A stretch of 64,000 bases of DNA from Acidobacteriota bacterium (GCA_021325515.1 JAJPHC010000039.1:62001-126000), one strand, 5' to 3'. Positions 8,450-17,458 are shown, counted from the first letter of the stretch. Program-made: numbers and translations. Notes: generated by a model from the sequence alone, not told the origin.

Positions 8450-9430
8450 ATGGAAGAAAACTACAAGCGCGCTTCTTCTATCCGAGCGGTGGAAGAGCGG
8501 ATCGATCTCGCGGCACTGGAAGAGGATGAGCGGCCTCGCCGCGGCGTGAGCATTGCCGTGCTCGCGTCGGTCGTCCTTCACGCGGTTCTCATCGTGTGGC
8601 TGGTGAAGAACTACCATCCCGTCTCGGCGGCGGACTCTGCGCCGCCCATCGCACGCTACGTCGAGCTGATCCGGCAGAACCCGCAACAGGACCGGCAGTT
8701 CGTCGAAGCGCCGGGGCAGAAGCTCCGGCAGGCACCGCCCACCGCACATCAGCTCTCCGATGCGAATCGGGAAGCGAGCGCGCCGCATCCGACGGGCAAT
8801 ACTCCAACTCCGAATCCGGGGAACGGCCGGATGTACACGCCGCAGGCGGAGGGAGGAAACGGACGTCCCCGCACGACGGAGTCCGCGCCCGCAGCACAAC
8901 AGGCACTGCAGCAGCCGCAACAGGAGCAAACGCAGCAGCAGGAACGGCAGCAGCAGCGGCAGATGGCAGCGGCGGCGAGCGGCATCAACTGGCGCACTGC
9001 GATCAAGGAAGTCGGCAAAGTCGCATCGCTCGGAACCGGGGACCAGGGTCCCGACCTCGGCAACGCCGGCGGCGGCGAGAAGGGCTTCGCCAAAGACGGC
9101 CCGATCTCATTCGAGACCACTTGGTACGACTGGGGCGACTACGCGCAGTCGATGGTCGCGCGCATCCGCGTCAACTGGTACAACCTGATGCCCGATCTGC
9201 TGCGCACCGGCATGCAGGGCGTCGTCACGATCCGCTTCACGATTCATCGCGACGGCCGCATCAGCGACGTGACGATTCTGCAGAGCTCGGGCGTGCCGCC
9301 TTACGACTTCGCTGCGAAGAAGGCGATCGAGAACTCATCGCCCCTCAATCCGCTGCCGCAGGATTTTCCGATGGCGAGCGAGCGTGTGACGGCGATGTTC
9401 TATTACAACCTCGAGCCGCCCTCGCGGTAG
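8450..9430 (+). CDS. TonB-like energy transducer
   Basis: 326 residues from MEENYKRA. One membrane anchor lies at about 33-52 (GVSIAVLASVVLHAVLIVWLV), then a Pro/Gln-rich periplasmic linker with a glutamine run around residues 155-180. The C-terminal TonB-type domain covers about 235-325 (MVARIRVNWYNLMP, GVVTIRFTIHRDGRISDVTILQSSG, AIENSSPLNPLP). This is the normal TonB/TolA-like plan, so it probably couples the proton-motive force to outer-membrane receptors such as the Oar-like protein at 25168. Upstream in-frame GTG/ATG codons at 8408 and 8420 are possible starts. The TAG stop at 9428-9430 lies in a TAGCTTGTCCTACA half-palindrome. Confidence 0.85.
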   Translation: MEENYKRASSIRAVEERIDLAALEEDERPRRGVSIAVLASVVLHAVLIVWLVKNYHPVSAADSAPPIARYVELIRQNPQQDRQFVEAPGQKLRQAPPTAHQLSDANREASAPHPTGNTPTPNPGNGRMYTPQAEGGNGRPRTTESAPAAQQALQQPQQEQTQQQERQQQRQMAAAASGINWRTAIKEVGKVASLGTGDQGPDLGNAGGGEKGFAKDGPISFETTWYDWGDYAQSMVARIRVNWYNLMPDLLRTGMQGVVTIRFTIHRDGRISDVTILQSSGVPPYDFAAKKAIENSSPLNPLPQDFPMASERVTAMFYYNLEPPSR

Positions 9431-9431
9431 C

Positions 9432-9911
9432 TTGTCCTACACTCAGCAGGTGCTGATCACGGTCAAGCGTCCGGTCACGATCCTCCTGTTGCTCGCGGTC
9501 ACCGCGGGAATCGTCATCGTTACGACGACGATTTCCGGCAAGAGCTATTCGAAAGTCGATCCGATTCCGTTCGAGGACGTGCGGCACCTGCTGCACAGGA
9601 TCTCGCACAAACCGGTTTCCACGCAGCTCGCGGCATTGATCGTCATGCCGATCGTCGCGAACATCCTCCTCTTCGTCCCGTGGGGATTTCTGATGTTCAT
9701 TGCGCTCTACACCGTTGAGCGCTCCACGCTGCAGACTTACGTGCTGACGATTCTCGCCGGCCTGTCGCTGACGCTGGCCATCGAAGCGTGGCAGTACTTT
9801 CTTCCGACGCGTGTCGCCGATGTGAACGACGTCATCTGGAATACCACCGGAGCGATGATCGGCGCGATCGCCGGACATCTGCGGCAGCGGGTGCGGTTCG
9901 AGTTCGAGTAG
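9432..9911 (+). CDS. VanZ-like membrane protein
   Basis: 159 residues, four membrane helices. The arrangement NILLFVPWGFLM, then a helix ending LAIEAWQYFLPTRVADVNDVIWNTTGAMIGA is the classic VanZ signature (acidic E-x-x-Q and R-x-xDxxDVxxNxxGA). Some VanZ proteins give low-level teicoplanin resistance; most have no known role. The first possible start is TTG at 9432, directly after the previous stop; GTG at 9450 is an alternative. The start region overlaps half of a palindromic repeat (AGCTTGTCCTACA), which may have displaced the original start. Confidence 0.78.
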   Translation: MSYTQQVLITVKRPVTILLLLAVTAGIVIVTTTISGKSYSKVDPIPFEDVRHLLHRISHKPVSTQLAALIVMPIVANILLFVPWGFLMFIALYTVERSTLQTYVLTILAGLSLTLAIEAWQYFLPTRVADVNDVIWNTTGAMIGAIAGHLRQRVRFEFE

Positions 9912-9915
9912 AGGA

Positions 9916-9950
9916 AAGCCGCGAGCCCGCGCTGCCGCGAGCTCGCGTGA
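9916..9950. repeat. half array of CGCGAGCCCG words
   Basis: The sequence GCCGCGAGCCCGCGCTGCCG followed by CGAGCTCGCGTG repeats the words found in the array at 24950-25041. Only one arm is seen here. It sits between two convergent genes. Confidence 0.5.
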
Positions 9951-9959
9951 CCTAAACCC

Positions 9960-10256
9960 TCAATCGTGCTTCTCCACATAGATCTGCTTCGAGAGCCGAT
10001 CCTGCTGCTGCTTCAGCGCGAGCTTCTCGGCGTTCGAAAGACCGCCGCCGGTGACTTTCATCAACTGGCGTTCCTTCACGAGAGCGCGCTCTTCATTCTC
10101 GAGGCGCACGGTCTCGCGAACCGTGAGCTCGCCGCTCTTCACTCCCTGCGCGATGCGCTGCTGCTGCCGGACCTCGCGATTGTGGAACGGCGTCGCGGCA
10201 AAGAGCGGCGCCGAGGTGATGGCGGTTGCGATGAGTGCGATGGCAATGCGTTTCAT
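9960..10256 (-). CDS. small secreted charged helical protein
   Basis: 98 residues from the ATG at 10254-10256. AAAGGAGCAGTCACC gives a good ribosome site just before it, which argues against a longer GTG start at 10274 that would place that site inside the gene. A signal peptide MKRIAIALIATAITSAPLFA leads to a mature part rich in Arg, Gln, Glu and Lys (QQQRIAQGVKSGELTVRE, then ENEERALVKERQ) that should be alpha-helical and amphipathic. I do not recognise it with confidence. A periplasmic or secreted role follows from the signal. It diverges from the HD-GYP gene at 10405, sharing a 148-bp promoter region. Confidence 0.75.
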   Translation of the reverse strand: MKRIAIALIATAITSAPLFAATPFHNREVRQQQRIAQGVKSGELTVRETVRLENEERALVKERQLMKVTGGGLSNAEKLALKQQQDRLSKQIYVEKHD

Positions 10257-10404
10257 GGTGACTGCTCCTTTCACGCAATGAGACTGAGTGCGCGGAACGA
10301 GCGCTTACCCGCAGTCGTGACCGGGATCACCAAAAGCGCGATGACATTTCTGTGAACGGGCTGATGCCTGTTGCCTGCAGTCCGCCCGTATACTTGTCCA
10401 ACCC

Positions 10405-12060
10405 ATGCTCTCGGAAATCAAGTCTCTCGAGCCACAGCTCAAGCAGATTCTCTATGGCTGCGTCGAGCATGTTCAGGCGACGAAGGCCGCGCTCTATCTC
10501 TCCGCGTCGGAGAATCTGAACGACAAGAGCTATGAGCTCGTTACGCAATACCGCTTCGTGGACGAGCAGCGAAAGCTCGTAAAGGCGAGCGACGATCTCG
10601 TCGACCGGCTTGCGGTCAAGCGCGCACCGTTCTACGTCAACGGACTCGGCGCGGATCAACGCTTCTCCGAGATGCTGTTCCGGCAGGGAACGGACCGGCT
10701 GCTCGCCACGCCGCTGTTCTCGCGCGGGCGGCTCGTCGGCTTCATCGACATGCGCGACAAGGCCGGGAAGAAGCCGTTCGATGCGCCCGATGTTCAGGCC
10801 GCGCAGAAGATCGCCGACGAAGTTCTCGCACTCCTCGGCTCGAGAGGGCTGTTCGGCATCGGGCCGATCGCGCTTGCGGAACAACCGCAGAAACCGGCGC
10901 CGTCGATCGAACATCTGCCACAGGTCATGACCGCGGCTCCGGCTCCAGCTGCGGCAGTCAGCAGTCCGATGGAGATCTCGCCGAGCGCGACGCGCGCGAT
11001 CAACGCCGCGCGCGACTTCATGGCGAAGCGGCAGCTCATGCAGGTGTCGGGTAAGCGCGTCCTGACGGAGCGCGATCTCGAAGTCGTGCGCCTGCTGCTT
11101 CCGGCCACCCTGGCGATTCCGGGCGCGGTGCTCGCCTGCTTCAGCGCGATCGGACATCTCAACAACCCACAGTCGCTCGTTTCGATCGCGACCGTGATGG
11201 ACGACGCGATGGAGATGCTGCAGACACATCTGCAGGCCTGGCTGCGCCGCGCGAATCAGCCGCACATGACGGGTAAGCCGACGGTGATCTATCCCTTCGG
11301 CCAGCAGGTCGTGCCTGTGAGCGCCTCTGGCATCTCGACGATTTTGAGTGCGCCGGTGAATGCGACGTCGGTCGAAGGTCTCGTCCTCACGGTCGCATTC
11401 GAACGGACGGTCGAGGCGCAGGCCCAGCGCGGGCTGCACATCTTTCTCCGCCAGGTCGAGCAGTCCGTCGACACGGCGATCGCCGCGAGCTCGGGCCGCA
11501 ACGACCGCCAGATCATCGCGGAGAAACTGGTCGAGCCCGACTTCCAGCGTTATCCCGAGCTGGCCGAGCATTGCCGCGCGGTGTCGGTCATCGCGCAGCG
11601 ATTCGCAATCCAGCTCGATCTGCCGCCGACGCAGGTGGAGACGATCCGCCTCGCGGCGCTCGTGCACGATGTCGGCATGCGGCTGCTCGACTACGACCGG
11701 CTGTACAAGCGGCCCAATCTGACGGCGGAAGAACTGAAGGGGCTGGGCGAGCATCCGATCGTCGGCGCCGCACTGGTCGAGCCGCTGCTCGGGCCGGAGA
11801 TCGCGCAGGCGGTGCTGCGGCATCATGAGCGAGTCGATGGACGCGGTTATCCCAGCCGTCTGACCGGCACGCAGATTCCGCTCTCGTCACGCATCATCCA
11901 GATCTGCGACGCATGGGTCGCGATGACCGGCGACACGTCCTATCAGCCGACGGTCTCGCGCGAAGTGGCCGCGACACGTTTGCGCGATGCGGCAGGAACG
12001 CAGTTCGACGAACAACTCGTGCAGCGCTTCCTCAAGTCGCTGGGCGAGCTCGGCGCGTAG
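10405..12060 (+). CDS. GAF and HD-GYP domain protein (probable c-di-GMP phosphodiesterase)
   Basis: 551 residues. Residues about 10-150 form a GAF sensor domain (ATKAALYLSASE, ATPLFSRGRLVGFIDMRD). A middle region with a second GAF-like look spans about 200-370 (VYPF-like turn, EGLVLTVAFERTVEAQ). The C-terminal HD-GYP domain holds His421-Asp422 (LVHDVGM), H473-H474 and ERVDGRGYP. The usual HDIGK lysine is Met here, but the HHExxDGxGYP block is intact. HD-GYP enzymes hydrolyse cyclic di-GMP; I infer ligand-controlled turnover of that messenger in the cytosol. The MFS gene starts on the next base after its stop. Confidence 0.85.
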   Translation: MLSEIKSLEPQLKQILYGCVEHVQATKAALYLSASENLNDKSYELVTQYRFVDEQRKLVKASDDLVDRLAVKRAPFYVNGLGADQRFSEMLFRQGTDRLLATPLFSRGRLVGFIDMRDKAGKKPFDAPDVQAAQKIADEVLALLGSRGLFGIGPIALAEQPQKPAPSIEHLPQVMTAAPAPAAAVSSPMEISPSATRAINAARDFMAKRQLMQVSGKRVLTERDLEVVRLLLPATLAIPGAVLACFSAIGHLNNPQSLVSIATVMDDAMEMLQTHLQAWLRRANQPHMTGKPTVIYPFGQQVVPVSASGISTILSAPVNATSVEGLVLTVAFERTVEAQAQRGLHIFLRQVEQSVDTAIAASSGRNDRQIIAEKLVEPDFQRYPELAEHCRAVSVIAQRFAIQLDLPPTQVETIRLAALVHDVGMRLLDYDRLYKRPNLTAEELKGLGEHPIVGAALVEPLLGPEIAQAVLRHHERVDGRGYPSRLTGTQIPLSSRIIQICDAWVAMTGDTSYQPTVSREVAATRLRDAAGTQFDEQLVQRFLKSLGELGA

Positions 12061-13230
12061 GTGATCCGGGAAAACCTGCGCGCTCTGCCCGCGCCCGCCT
12101 GGATTCTCTTCGGCGGCACGTTCGTCAATCGCTTCGGCACGTTCGTCGTGCCGTTTCTCGTCCTGTATGTGACGCGTCTCGGTTACAGCGCGTCGCGCGC
12201 GGGGCTCACGCTCGCGGCGTATGGCAGCGGCCATCTGATCGCATCGCTGGCCGGAGGACATCTCGCCGACCGCGCCGGCCGGCGCAACACGATCGCCATC
12301 TCGATGTTCTTCTCGGCGACGGCGATGATGGCTCTCTCGCAGGCGCATTCGTATTACGCGATCATGACGCTGGCGACGATTGCCGGCTTCGCCGCGGAGC
12401 TCTATCGCCCGGCGGCGAGCGCGTTGATCGGCGATCTCGTGAAGCCGGAACAGCGAATCACCGCTTTTGCCATGTACCGGTTCGCCGTCAACCTCGGCTG
12501 GGCTGCCGGTCCCGCGACTGCCGGCTTCCTCGCCGACCGCTCGTTTCTCCTGCTGTTCGTCGGCGATGCAGTGACGTCGATCGGCTATGGATTCATCGCG
12601 CTCGCGTTTCTGCCGCATGGCCTGCGCCACGCCGGCCACGGCGAGCGTTTCAGCGAAGCGTTCCGCGTTGCCGCGCGCGACAAGCGCTTCATGCTCTTTC
12701 TCGCAGCGAGCGTCCTCGTGACCACGGCCGACTTTCAGACGGGATCGACGTTTCCGCTTTGGGTCGAGCGCTGCGGCCACAGTTCGTCAACCTATGGACT
12801 ATTGCTGTCCATCAACGGCGTGCTGATCATCCTGCTCGAGCTGGCGATGACGTCGTGGACGTCGAGACATCCTCCCCAACGGATGATTGCACTCGGCTAC
12901 CTGCTGTCGGGACTCGGGATCGCCGCGACAGGTCTCGCGCACAGCGTGCCCGCGCTCGCGGCGACGGTGTGCATCTGGACGTTAGGCGAGATGATCGCGT
13001 CGCCGGTCACCGGCGCGTATGTCACGCATCTCGCGCCGGAGCGTTATCGCGGCCGCTACAACGGACTCTGGGTCCTCTCCTGGGCCCTCGGACTCGTGAT
13101 CGGCCCGTCGCTGGGGACGCTCACGTATCAATACAGCCCGCCGCTGTTGTGGAGCAGTTGCGCAGTCATCGCGGTCCTGTCGGCGACGCTCGCCATCATC
13201 CGCCCAGCCCCGCGAAACGATTCAGCGTAG
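12061..13230 (+). CDS. MFS transporter, drug-efflux type
   Basis: 389 residues, 12 predicted membrane helices. The start is GTG immediately after the previous TAG. The MFS motif A-like loop is GGHLADRAGRRNT at about 67-79, between helices 2 and 3; a second loop is DLVKPEQRITAFAMYRF. FGGTFVNRFGTFVVPFLVLYV near the N terminus resembles the MdtH/YceL-type multidrug exporters. The substrate cannot be told from sequence. Its abutment to the HD-GYP gene suggests a shared transcript. Confidence 0.85.
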   Translation: MIRENLRALPAPAWILFGGTFVNRFGTFVVPFLVLYVTRLGYSASRAGLTLAAYGSGHLIASLAGGHLADRAGRRNTIAISMFFSATAMMALSQAHSYYAIMTLATIAGFAAELYRPAASALIGDLVKPEQRITAFAMYRFAVNLGWAAGPATAGFLADRSFLLLFVGDAVTSIGYGFIALAFLPHGLRHAGHGERFSEAFRVAARDKRFMLFLAASVLVTTADFQTGSTFPLWVERCGHSSSTYGLLLSINGVLIILLELAMTSWTSRHPPQRMIALGYLLSGLGIAATGLAHSVPALAATVCIWTLGEMIASPVTGAYVTHLAPERYRGRYNGLWVLSWALGLVIGPSLGTLTYQYSPPLLWSSCAVIAVLSATLAIIRPAPRNDSA

Positions 13231-13245
13231 GGCAAGTGGGAAGAA

Positions 13246-13270
13246 TGCGCCGGGGCTGGAGCCCCTCACT
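13246..13270. repeat. GGGGCT/AGCCCC palindrome
   Basis: GGGGCT (13252-13257) and AGCCCC (13260-13265) with a 2-nt loop, followed by TCACTC, form a compact palindrome just after the MFS gene. It resembles the other arm-loop-arm elements in scale but not in sequence. Confidence 0.5.
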
Positions 13271-13295
13271 CGCGACCGTGCATTAACATGTGCTT

Positions 13296-13964
13296 GTGAG
13301 TGGGCTGCAGCTTTGGTCGCTGGTCTCCGTCGGCGCGCTCCTCACGCTCATCATCTATCTCATCGTCGCTCAAGCTCGCGTTTCGGCCGAACGGCAGGCA
13401 GGCTTCCGTGAATGGGCCGTCCACGCCGGATTCACGTACAGTGAGGGCCCAGTTGATCCGAATACACTGCTTCCGTTTCAGGCATTGCAACCCCATGACA
13501 GAGGGATCAACGCACAGTACGCGACGAACATCGCTACAGGACACCGCGGTCCTGTCCGGATTACAGTGTTTGACCTGTACCAACGGTCAACTCACGGCGG
13601 CGAAGACGACATCGATCACGCAGTGACCACAACGGACCATAGCACCATAGCGGTCCTGCATATCCCGACTCTCGAGCTGCCCCATTTCCGTTGCGTCATA
13701 TTTGGAAAAGCATTCACCGGGCACGTCGAACCGCACACGATTCAACTGAATCCGGGGTGCCTCCTCCAGGCAACTGACCCGGAATCATTGAGACGATTGT
13801 TCACGCCGGCGCTGCTTGCTGTCCTGGAGAAACTGGAAGGGTTCACCATCGTGGGCGACGACTCTTACATCTTGATCGAACACGCTGGCAAAACGGCCCT
13901 CGCCGGTCTGGACGCATTCCTTCAATCCGCAACGGCGATCGCCGGCCATCTCGCGTCACCGTAG
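13296..13964 (+). CDS. hypothetical single-pass membrane protein
   Basis: 222 residues from GTG at 13296 (a GTG at 13290 is also possible). One N-terminal membrane helix (LWSLVSVGALLTLIIYLIVA) is followed by a soluble domain with FREWAVHAGFTY, a YATNIATGHRGPVRITVFDLYQ block and a final VLEKLEGFTIVGDDSYILIEHAGK. The pattern resembles DUF3137-like or similar membrane-tethered domains, but I cannot name it. Base composition looks a little lower in GC than its neighbours. The TAG stop (13962-13964) sits in a GTAGGAC word that opens an inverted repeat reaching into the carbonic anhydrase gene. Confidence 0.7.
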   Translation: MSGLQLWSLVSVGALLTLIIYLIVAQARVSAERQAGFREWAVHAGFTYSEGPVDPNTLLPFQALQPHDRGINAQYATNIATGHRGPVRITVFDLYQRSTHGGEDDIDHAVTTTDHSTIAVLHIPTLELPHFRCVIFGKAFTGHVEPHTIQLNPGCLLQATDPESLRRLFTPALLAVLEKLEGFTIVGDDSYILIEHAGKTALAGLDAFLQSATAIAGHLASP

Positions 13965-13968
13965 GACT

Positions 13969-14030
13969 CGCGCACCGGCGGGAGGGCAGGCGTTTCGTTC
14001 TATGCCATCGCCGGCGCGGGCCGGTGCGCG
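13969..14030. repeat. 11-bp inverted repeat across a convergent junction
   Basis: CGCGCACCGGC (13969-13979) and GCCGGTGCGCG (14020-14030) are exact reverse complements 40 nt apart, spanning the ends of the hypothetical gene and of carbonic anhydrase. The right arm encodes part of the HRPAP tail of carbonic anhydrase. It may work as a shared terminator hairpin. Confidence 0.6.
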
Positions 14031-14611
14031 ACCAGTTCTCGCAGCAATCCATCACGCAGCGAGTAGATCAGTCCATAGACGAAGATGTCGCCCCGCATGC
14101 GCGCGCGGACGATGACGTCCGACTCCATCAGCCGCTCGACCTGCTCGCGCACGTTGATCTCGCACAGCTTGTCCCATCGCGCTTCGAGCGAAGAGTCGCT
14201 CGCAAGTTCACCCGCGTGTTTACTCGCGATGTCGCAAAGCGGCCGCAGCCAGCGCTCGACATGCGCCTGTCCGCCGAAGTTGTTCTCCAGCACGGCGCGC
14301 ACACCGCCGCATCCGTAGTGGCCGCAGACGATGATGTGCTTCACGCCGAGAGTCTCGATCGCGTACTGCACGACGGCCATGCAGTTGGGATCACCGGAGA
14401 CGACAACGTTCGCGACGTTGCGATGGACGAAGAGCTCGCCGGGCGCCATGCCGACGATCTCATTCGCCGGAACACGGCTGTCGGCGCAGCCGATCCAGAG
14501 GAAGTCGGGCTTCTGAATCTCGGACAGCCGGTCAAAGAATTTGGGGTCCAGCGACTTGATCCGCGCAGCCCACGCGCGGTTCCTGTTCATCAGCTCGGTA
14601 AGCGTTTTCAT
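14000..14611 (-). CDS. can: beta-class carbonic anhydrase
   Basis: 203 residues. Zinc ligands are Cys42, Asp44 (CADSR, 42-46), His98 and Cys101 (CGHYGCGGVRA, 96-106), exactly the beta-class pattern, with Asp44-Arg46 forming the catalytic dyad. It interconverts CO2 and bicarbonate in the cytosol, probably to feed carboxylases or for pH balance. Length and motif spacing are typical of E. coli Can. It is a single gene with its own upstream space, which contains a small GCAGGCAGCA-type repeat. Confidence 0.96.
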   Translation of the reverse strand: MKTLTELMNRNRAWAARIKSLDPKFFDRLSEIQKPDFLWIGCADSRVPANEIVGMAPGELFVHRNVANVVVSGDPNCMAVVQYAIETLGVKHIIVCGHYGCGGVRAVLENNFGGQAHVERWLRPLCDIASKHAGELASDSSLEARWDKLCEINVREQVERLMESDVIVRARMRGDIFVYGLIYSLRDGLLRELVAHRPAPAMA

Positions 14612-14627
14612 GGCGGCGGGAGTATAT

Positions 14628-14664
14628 ACAGGCAGCAGGCTTCCAGCTCCTGCTGCCTGCTTGC
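14628..14664. repeat. GGCAGCAGG / CCTGCTGCC inverted words
   Basis: AGGCAGCAGG (14631-14640) is separated by about 10 nt from CTGCTGCCTGC (14651-14661). The same words recur, in longer form, around 57899-58001. It fills most of the gap between the carbonic anhydrase start and the DUF1501 stop. Confidence 0.6.
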
Positions 14665-14665
14665 T

Positions 14666-15832
14666 TCACGCCATCACGCCGCGCAAGTTCGGAACGTAAT
14701 TCGGGAAGACGCTCTTCATCGACGTCACGCCGAGCTGCTTCGCGATCAGTTCCGCGAAGATGTCGCGGAAGTCCGTCGTCACGGCGAGGTCGCGATTCTC
14801 GTAGAGGCGATTCTCGGAGAGGCCCGGCCAGGTGCCGTACACCTTGCCGCCTTTGACGCCTCCGCCGGCGATCAGCATCACGTTCGCATGCCCGTGATCT
14901 GTTCCGCGGTTTCCGTTCTCGTGCACGGTGCGTCCGAATTCCGACATCGTCACGAGCACGACATCGCTCATGCGGGAACCGAGGTCGCGGATGAATGCGG
15001 CGATGGCCTCGCTGAAGTTGCGGAGATTGTTCGCGAGCTGTCCCTCGGCGCCGCCTTCGCCCGCGTGTGTGTCCCATCCGCTGACGTCGGTGAAGGCGAC
15101 CTCGAGTCCGACATTCGCTTTGATCAGCTGCGCGATCTGCTTCAGCGAGCCGGCGAGCGGATTGTTCGCGTAGGCCGCACCGTTGTCCGGCTGCAGCTTC
15201 GCCGGATCCGCCGACTTCAGAATCTTCACGGCCTCGAATGCACCGCCGTACATCGCAGCGAACGCCGGCGACTCCGCGCCGCGCACGCCGAACCGCGAGA
15301 TGTCCGTCATGTTCACCGCATTCGCCGCTCCGCTGAGGATGCGCGGCAGCGCGGGCGTGAGCGACACCGCGCGCAGCGGCGCCGCCGCGCTCTTCTCCGC
15401 CATCACCGCGCGCGCCAGGAAGCCATCGTCCGTCGATTTCACGCCCGGCGTGCCGCACTCCATGAAGTCCTGCGCATCGAAGTGCGAGCGCGTGGCATCG
15501 GGCGAGCCGGCGGCATGGACGACCGCGAGCGACTTCTCCTTGAAATAGGGCGCGAGCGGCTGAAGCGACGGATGGAATCCGAAGAAGCCATCGAGATCGA
15601 TGACGCGATCGCGCGGAATCGCGATCGACGGCCGCGCCGCGTAGTACGCCTGCTCGCCGTAAGGCACCACGACGTTCAATCCGTCGACGGCGCCGCGCTG
15701 GAAGATCGCGACGAGAACCTTGCGTCCCTTCGTCGTCGAAGCGTTCGCCATCTTCACGAACACATTCGGCACGAGCGCGCCGCCGACGAGAGCGAGGCCG
15801 GAAGCCTTTAGAAAAACTCTGCGGTCGAACAT
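14666..15832 (-). CDS. DUF1501 family secreted protein
   Basis: 388 residues. A twin-arginine-like signal starts MFDRRVFLKASGLALVGG. The body matches DUF1501 (a sulfatase/alkaline phosphatase-like fold): FQRGAVDGLNVVVPYG, SHFDAQDFMECG, GWDTHAG near 250, and SEFGRTVHENGNRGTDHGHAN near 295-315, with the conserved His/Asp residues that probably bind metal. No biochemical role is settled for the family. It is nearly always paired with DUF1800, as here, where DUF1800 lies 43 bp upstream in the same direction. Export and partner suggest a periplasmic or surface complex. Confidence 0.9.
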   Translation of the reverse strand: MFDRRVFLKASGLALVGGALVPNVFVKMANASTTKGRKVLVAIFQRGAVDGLNVVVPYGEQAYYAARPSIAIPRDRVIDLDGFFGFHPSLQPLAPYFKEKSLAVVHAAGSPDATRSHFDAQDFMECGTPGVKSTDDGFLARAVMAEKSAAAPLRAVSLTPALPRILSGAANAVNMTDISRFGVRGAESPAFAAMYGGAFEAVKILKSADPAKLQPDNGAAYANNPLAGSLKQIAQLIKANVGLEVAFTDVSGWDTHAGEGGAEGQLANNLRNFSEAIAAFIRDLGSRMSDVVLVTMSEFGRTVHENGNRGTDHGHANVMLIAGGGVKGGKVYGTWPGLSENRLYENRDLAVTTDFRDIFAELIAKQLGVTSMKSVFPNYVPNLRGVMA

Positions 15833-15875
15833 GGAAAAGCTCCTTGGGTGCTGGGTGGAAATGACGGTGTGCCCA

Positions 15876-17327
15876 TCACTGTCTCTGAAACTCGGGCGAT
15901 CCGAGAATCAGCCCGGCCATGGTTTCGACACTCGCGTGCGGATCGATCGCCTTGCGCGTCTCCTTCGAGAGCTCGCTGCCGGTCAACTGCAGCGCGAGCG
16001 TGTCGAGCGCGTCGCCATCGGGCGGCACGAGCCGCGCGACGTTCGTGTGCACACCCGGCATCTTGTTCTCGACCAGCGCGACCGCGAAGTTGAGGCGCGC
16101 CATCAGGCCGCCGCTGTTGTTCCACGCCTGAGCCGTATCGGCGTAGCCGGTCGGCGGCTGCGAGAGGTAGAGGCCCTCGCCCATCTGCTGCAGTTGCCGC
16201 GCGAGCGGAACCGGATCCTCGAGCTGGCCGCCCACCGCGCGAATCGCCGACACCGCATATTCAAACGGTGATTTCACTTTCGCGCGGTAATACTTCGCAT
16301 CCCAGAACTCAGGGCTGTCGATCACCGCCTTCACCGTCCGGCGCAGATCGCCATTCGTCGCAAGAAAGGTCTTCGCCACACGATCGACCGCGGATGCGGG
16401 AGGCTCATCGGCGATCAGTCGCTGGCAGAGCTTGTACGCGATGTGATGCGCGGTGCTGGGGTGCGTCGCGAGAACGTGGATCATCCGCTCCCCTTCCTCG
16501 ATGCCGCCGCCCGCGGCGAAGCGCACGCCGAGAACGCTCTTCGCGCCGCGATCGTGGACGAAGGGGCGGAACTTGAATCCCTCCCCTTCATTCGGCCGCG
16601 CGATCGACCATCCGGTGAACACGCGCGCGAGCTCGGTCACATCCTTCTGCGTGTAGCCGCCGTCGACGCCGAGCGTGTGCAGTTCCATGATCTCGCGCGC
16701 GTAGTTCTCGTTGATCGCGCCGCCGCGCGAACGCGCGTTGTCGAGATAGAAGAGCATCGCCGGCGACTTCGCCGTCGCCATCAGCAGGTCCTCGAACTTT
16801 CCCCACATGTGCGGGCGGATGACATCGCGCTCGTATTCGGTGATGAGCACGCGGTCGATCCCCTTCGGCGCGAAGACATTGAAGTGATTCATCCAGAAGT
16901 CGGCCATCACTTCGTTGAGCTGGCGTTCGGAATCGGTCGCGCGGATGAGCCGCTGTGCGCTCAACTCGAGCACCAGACGCTGCGGCCGCTGCTCGCGCGG
17001 GATCTCGATCTGCTCTTCGTTGTTCTTCTTCGCCTGGCGCCGCTCGATCATCGGCTTCTCGAACTGCTCGAAGATCTGATGGCTCGACATCGTCAGCGTC
17101 GCGTACTGCGCCAGACGCGCATCGATGGCGCGATCGGCAATGCGCTCCGGGTGCAGCTGCTGGTCAACCCACTGGTCGACTCCCATCCGCATGACGCGAT
17201 CGACATCGCCCGGCTTCGCGCCGAACGCGAGACGATCGAGCGCATGCTGCGCACGCTGCCGATCGGTGAGTTTGTCGCTCGATGCAAAAAGAAGGAGTGC
17301 CAGAGGAAGGATCACGAGGCGCTTCAT
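15876..17327 (-). CDS. DUF1800 family secreted protein
   Basis: 483 residues with a short N-terminal signal (MKRLVILPLALLLFASS). DUF1800 motifs are present: RAQHALDRLAFGAKPGD, MADFWMNHFNVF (about 150), REIMELHTLGVDGGYTQKDV (about 225), ARVFTGW, HDRGAKSVLG, and KLCQRLIAD. The C-terminal part has QPPTGYADTAQAWNNSG and ends with MAGLILGSPEFQRQ. Function is unknown; it is co-transcribed with the DUF1501 gene downstream. The nonamer array at 17364-17458 lies directly upstream and would be in or near its promoter. Confidence 0.9.
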   Translation of the reverse strand: MKRLVILPLALLLFASSDKLTDRQRAQHALDRLAFGAKPGDVDRVMRMGVDQWVDQQLHPERIADRAIDARLAQYATLTMSSHQIFEQFEKPMIERRQAKKNNEEQIEIPREQRPQRLVLELSAQRLIRATDSERQLNEVMADFWMNHFNVFAPKGIDRVLITEYERDVIRPHMWGKFEDLLMATAKSPAMLFYLDNARSRGGAINENYAREIMELHTLGVDGGYTQKDVTELARVFTGWSIARPNEGEGFKFRPFVHDRGAKSVLGVRFAAGGGIEEGERMIHVLATHPSTAHHIAYKLCQRLIADEPPASAVDRVAKTFLATNGDLRRTVKAVIDSPEFWDAKYYRAKVKSPFEYAVSAIRAVGGQLEDPVPLARQLQQMGEGLYLSQPPTGYADTAQAWNNSGGLMARLNFAVALVENKMPGVHTNVARLVPPDGDALDTLALQLTGSELSKETRKAIDPHASVETMAGLILGSPEFQRQ

Positions 17328-17363
17328 GGAGGTTGGACGGAAAGTCGGGCAAAGGCGTTTACG

Positions 17364-17458
17364 GATGGGATGGGACTATGGGACGGATAGGACCTATGGG
17401 ACCTATGGGTGGAAACCGCCTATAGGTCCCATGGGTCCCATAGGTCCCATAGTCCCAT
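17364..17458. repeat. nonamer inverted array with GGGTGGAAACCG core
   Basis: Left words of 9 bp (ATGGGACTA, TGGGACGGA, TAGGACCTA, TGGGACCTA) lead to the core GGGTGGAAACCG (17407-17418). Right words then follow (TATAGGTCCC, ATGGGTCCC, ATAGGTCCC, ATAGTCCCATC) and stop against the TAG of the ABC ATPase gene. The same core is found in the copy at 57062-57172. Confidence 0.9.

Noticed and set aside
13288-13299. A tiny leader frame ATG TGC TTG TGA overlapping the start of the hypothetical gene at 13296
   Set aside because: Three codons, no leader-peptide logic (no repeated amino acid or attenuator hairpin). Chance is likely.
14024-15811. A 595-codon plus-strand frame opposite carbonic anhydrase and DUF1501
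   Set aside because: No recognisable domain; His/Arg-rich shadow of two genes with clear catalytic motifs.
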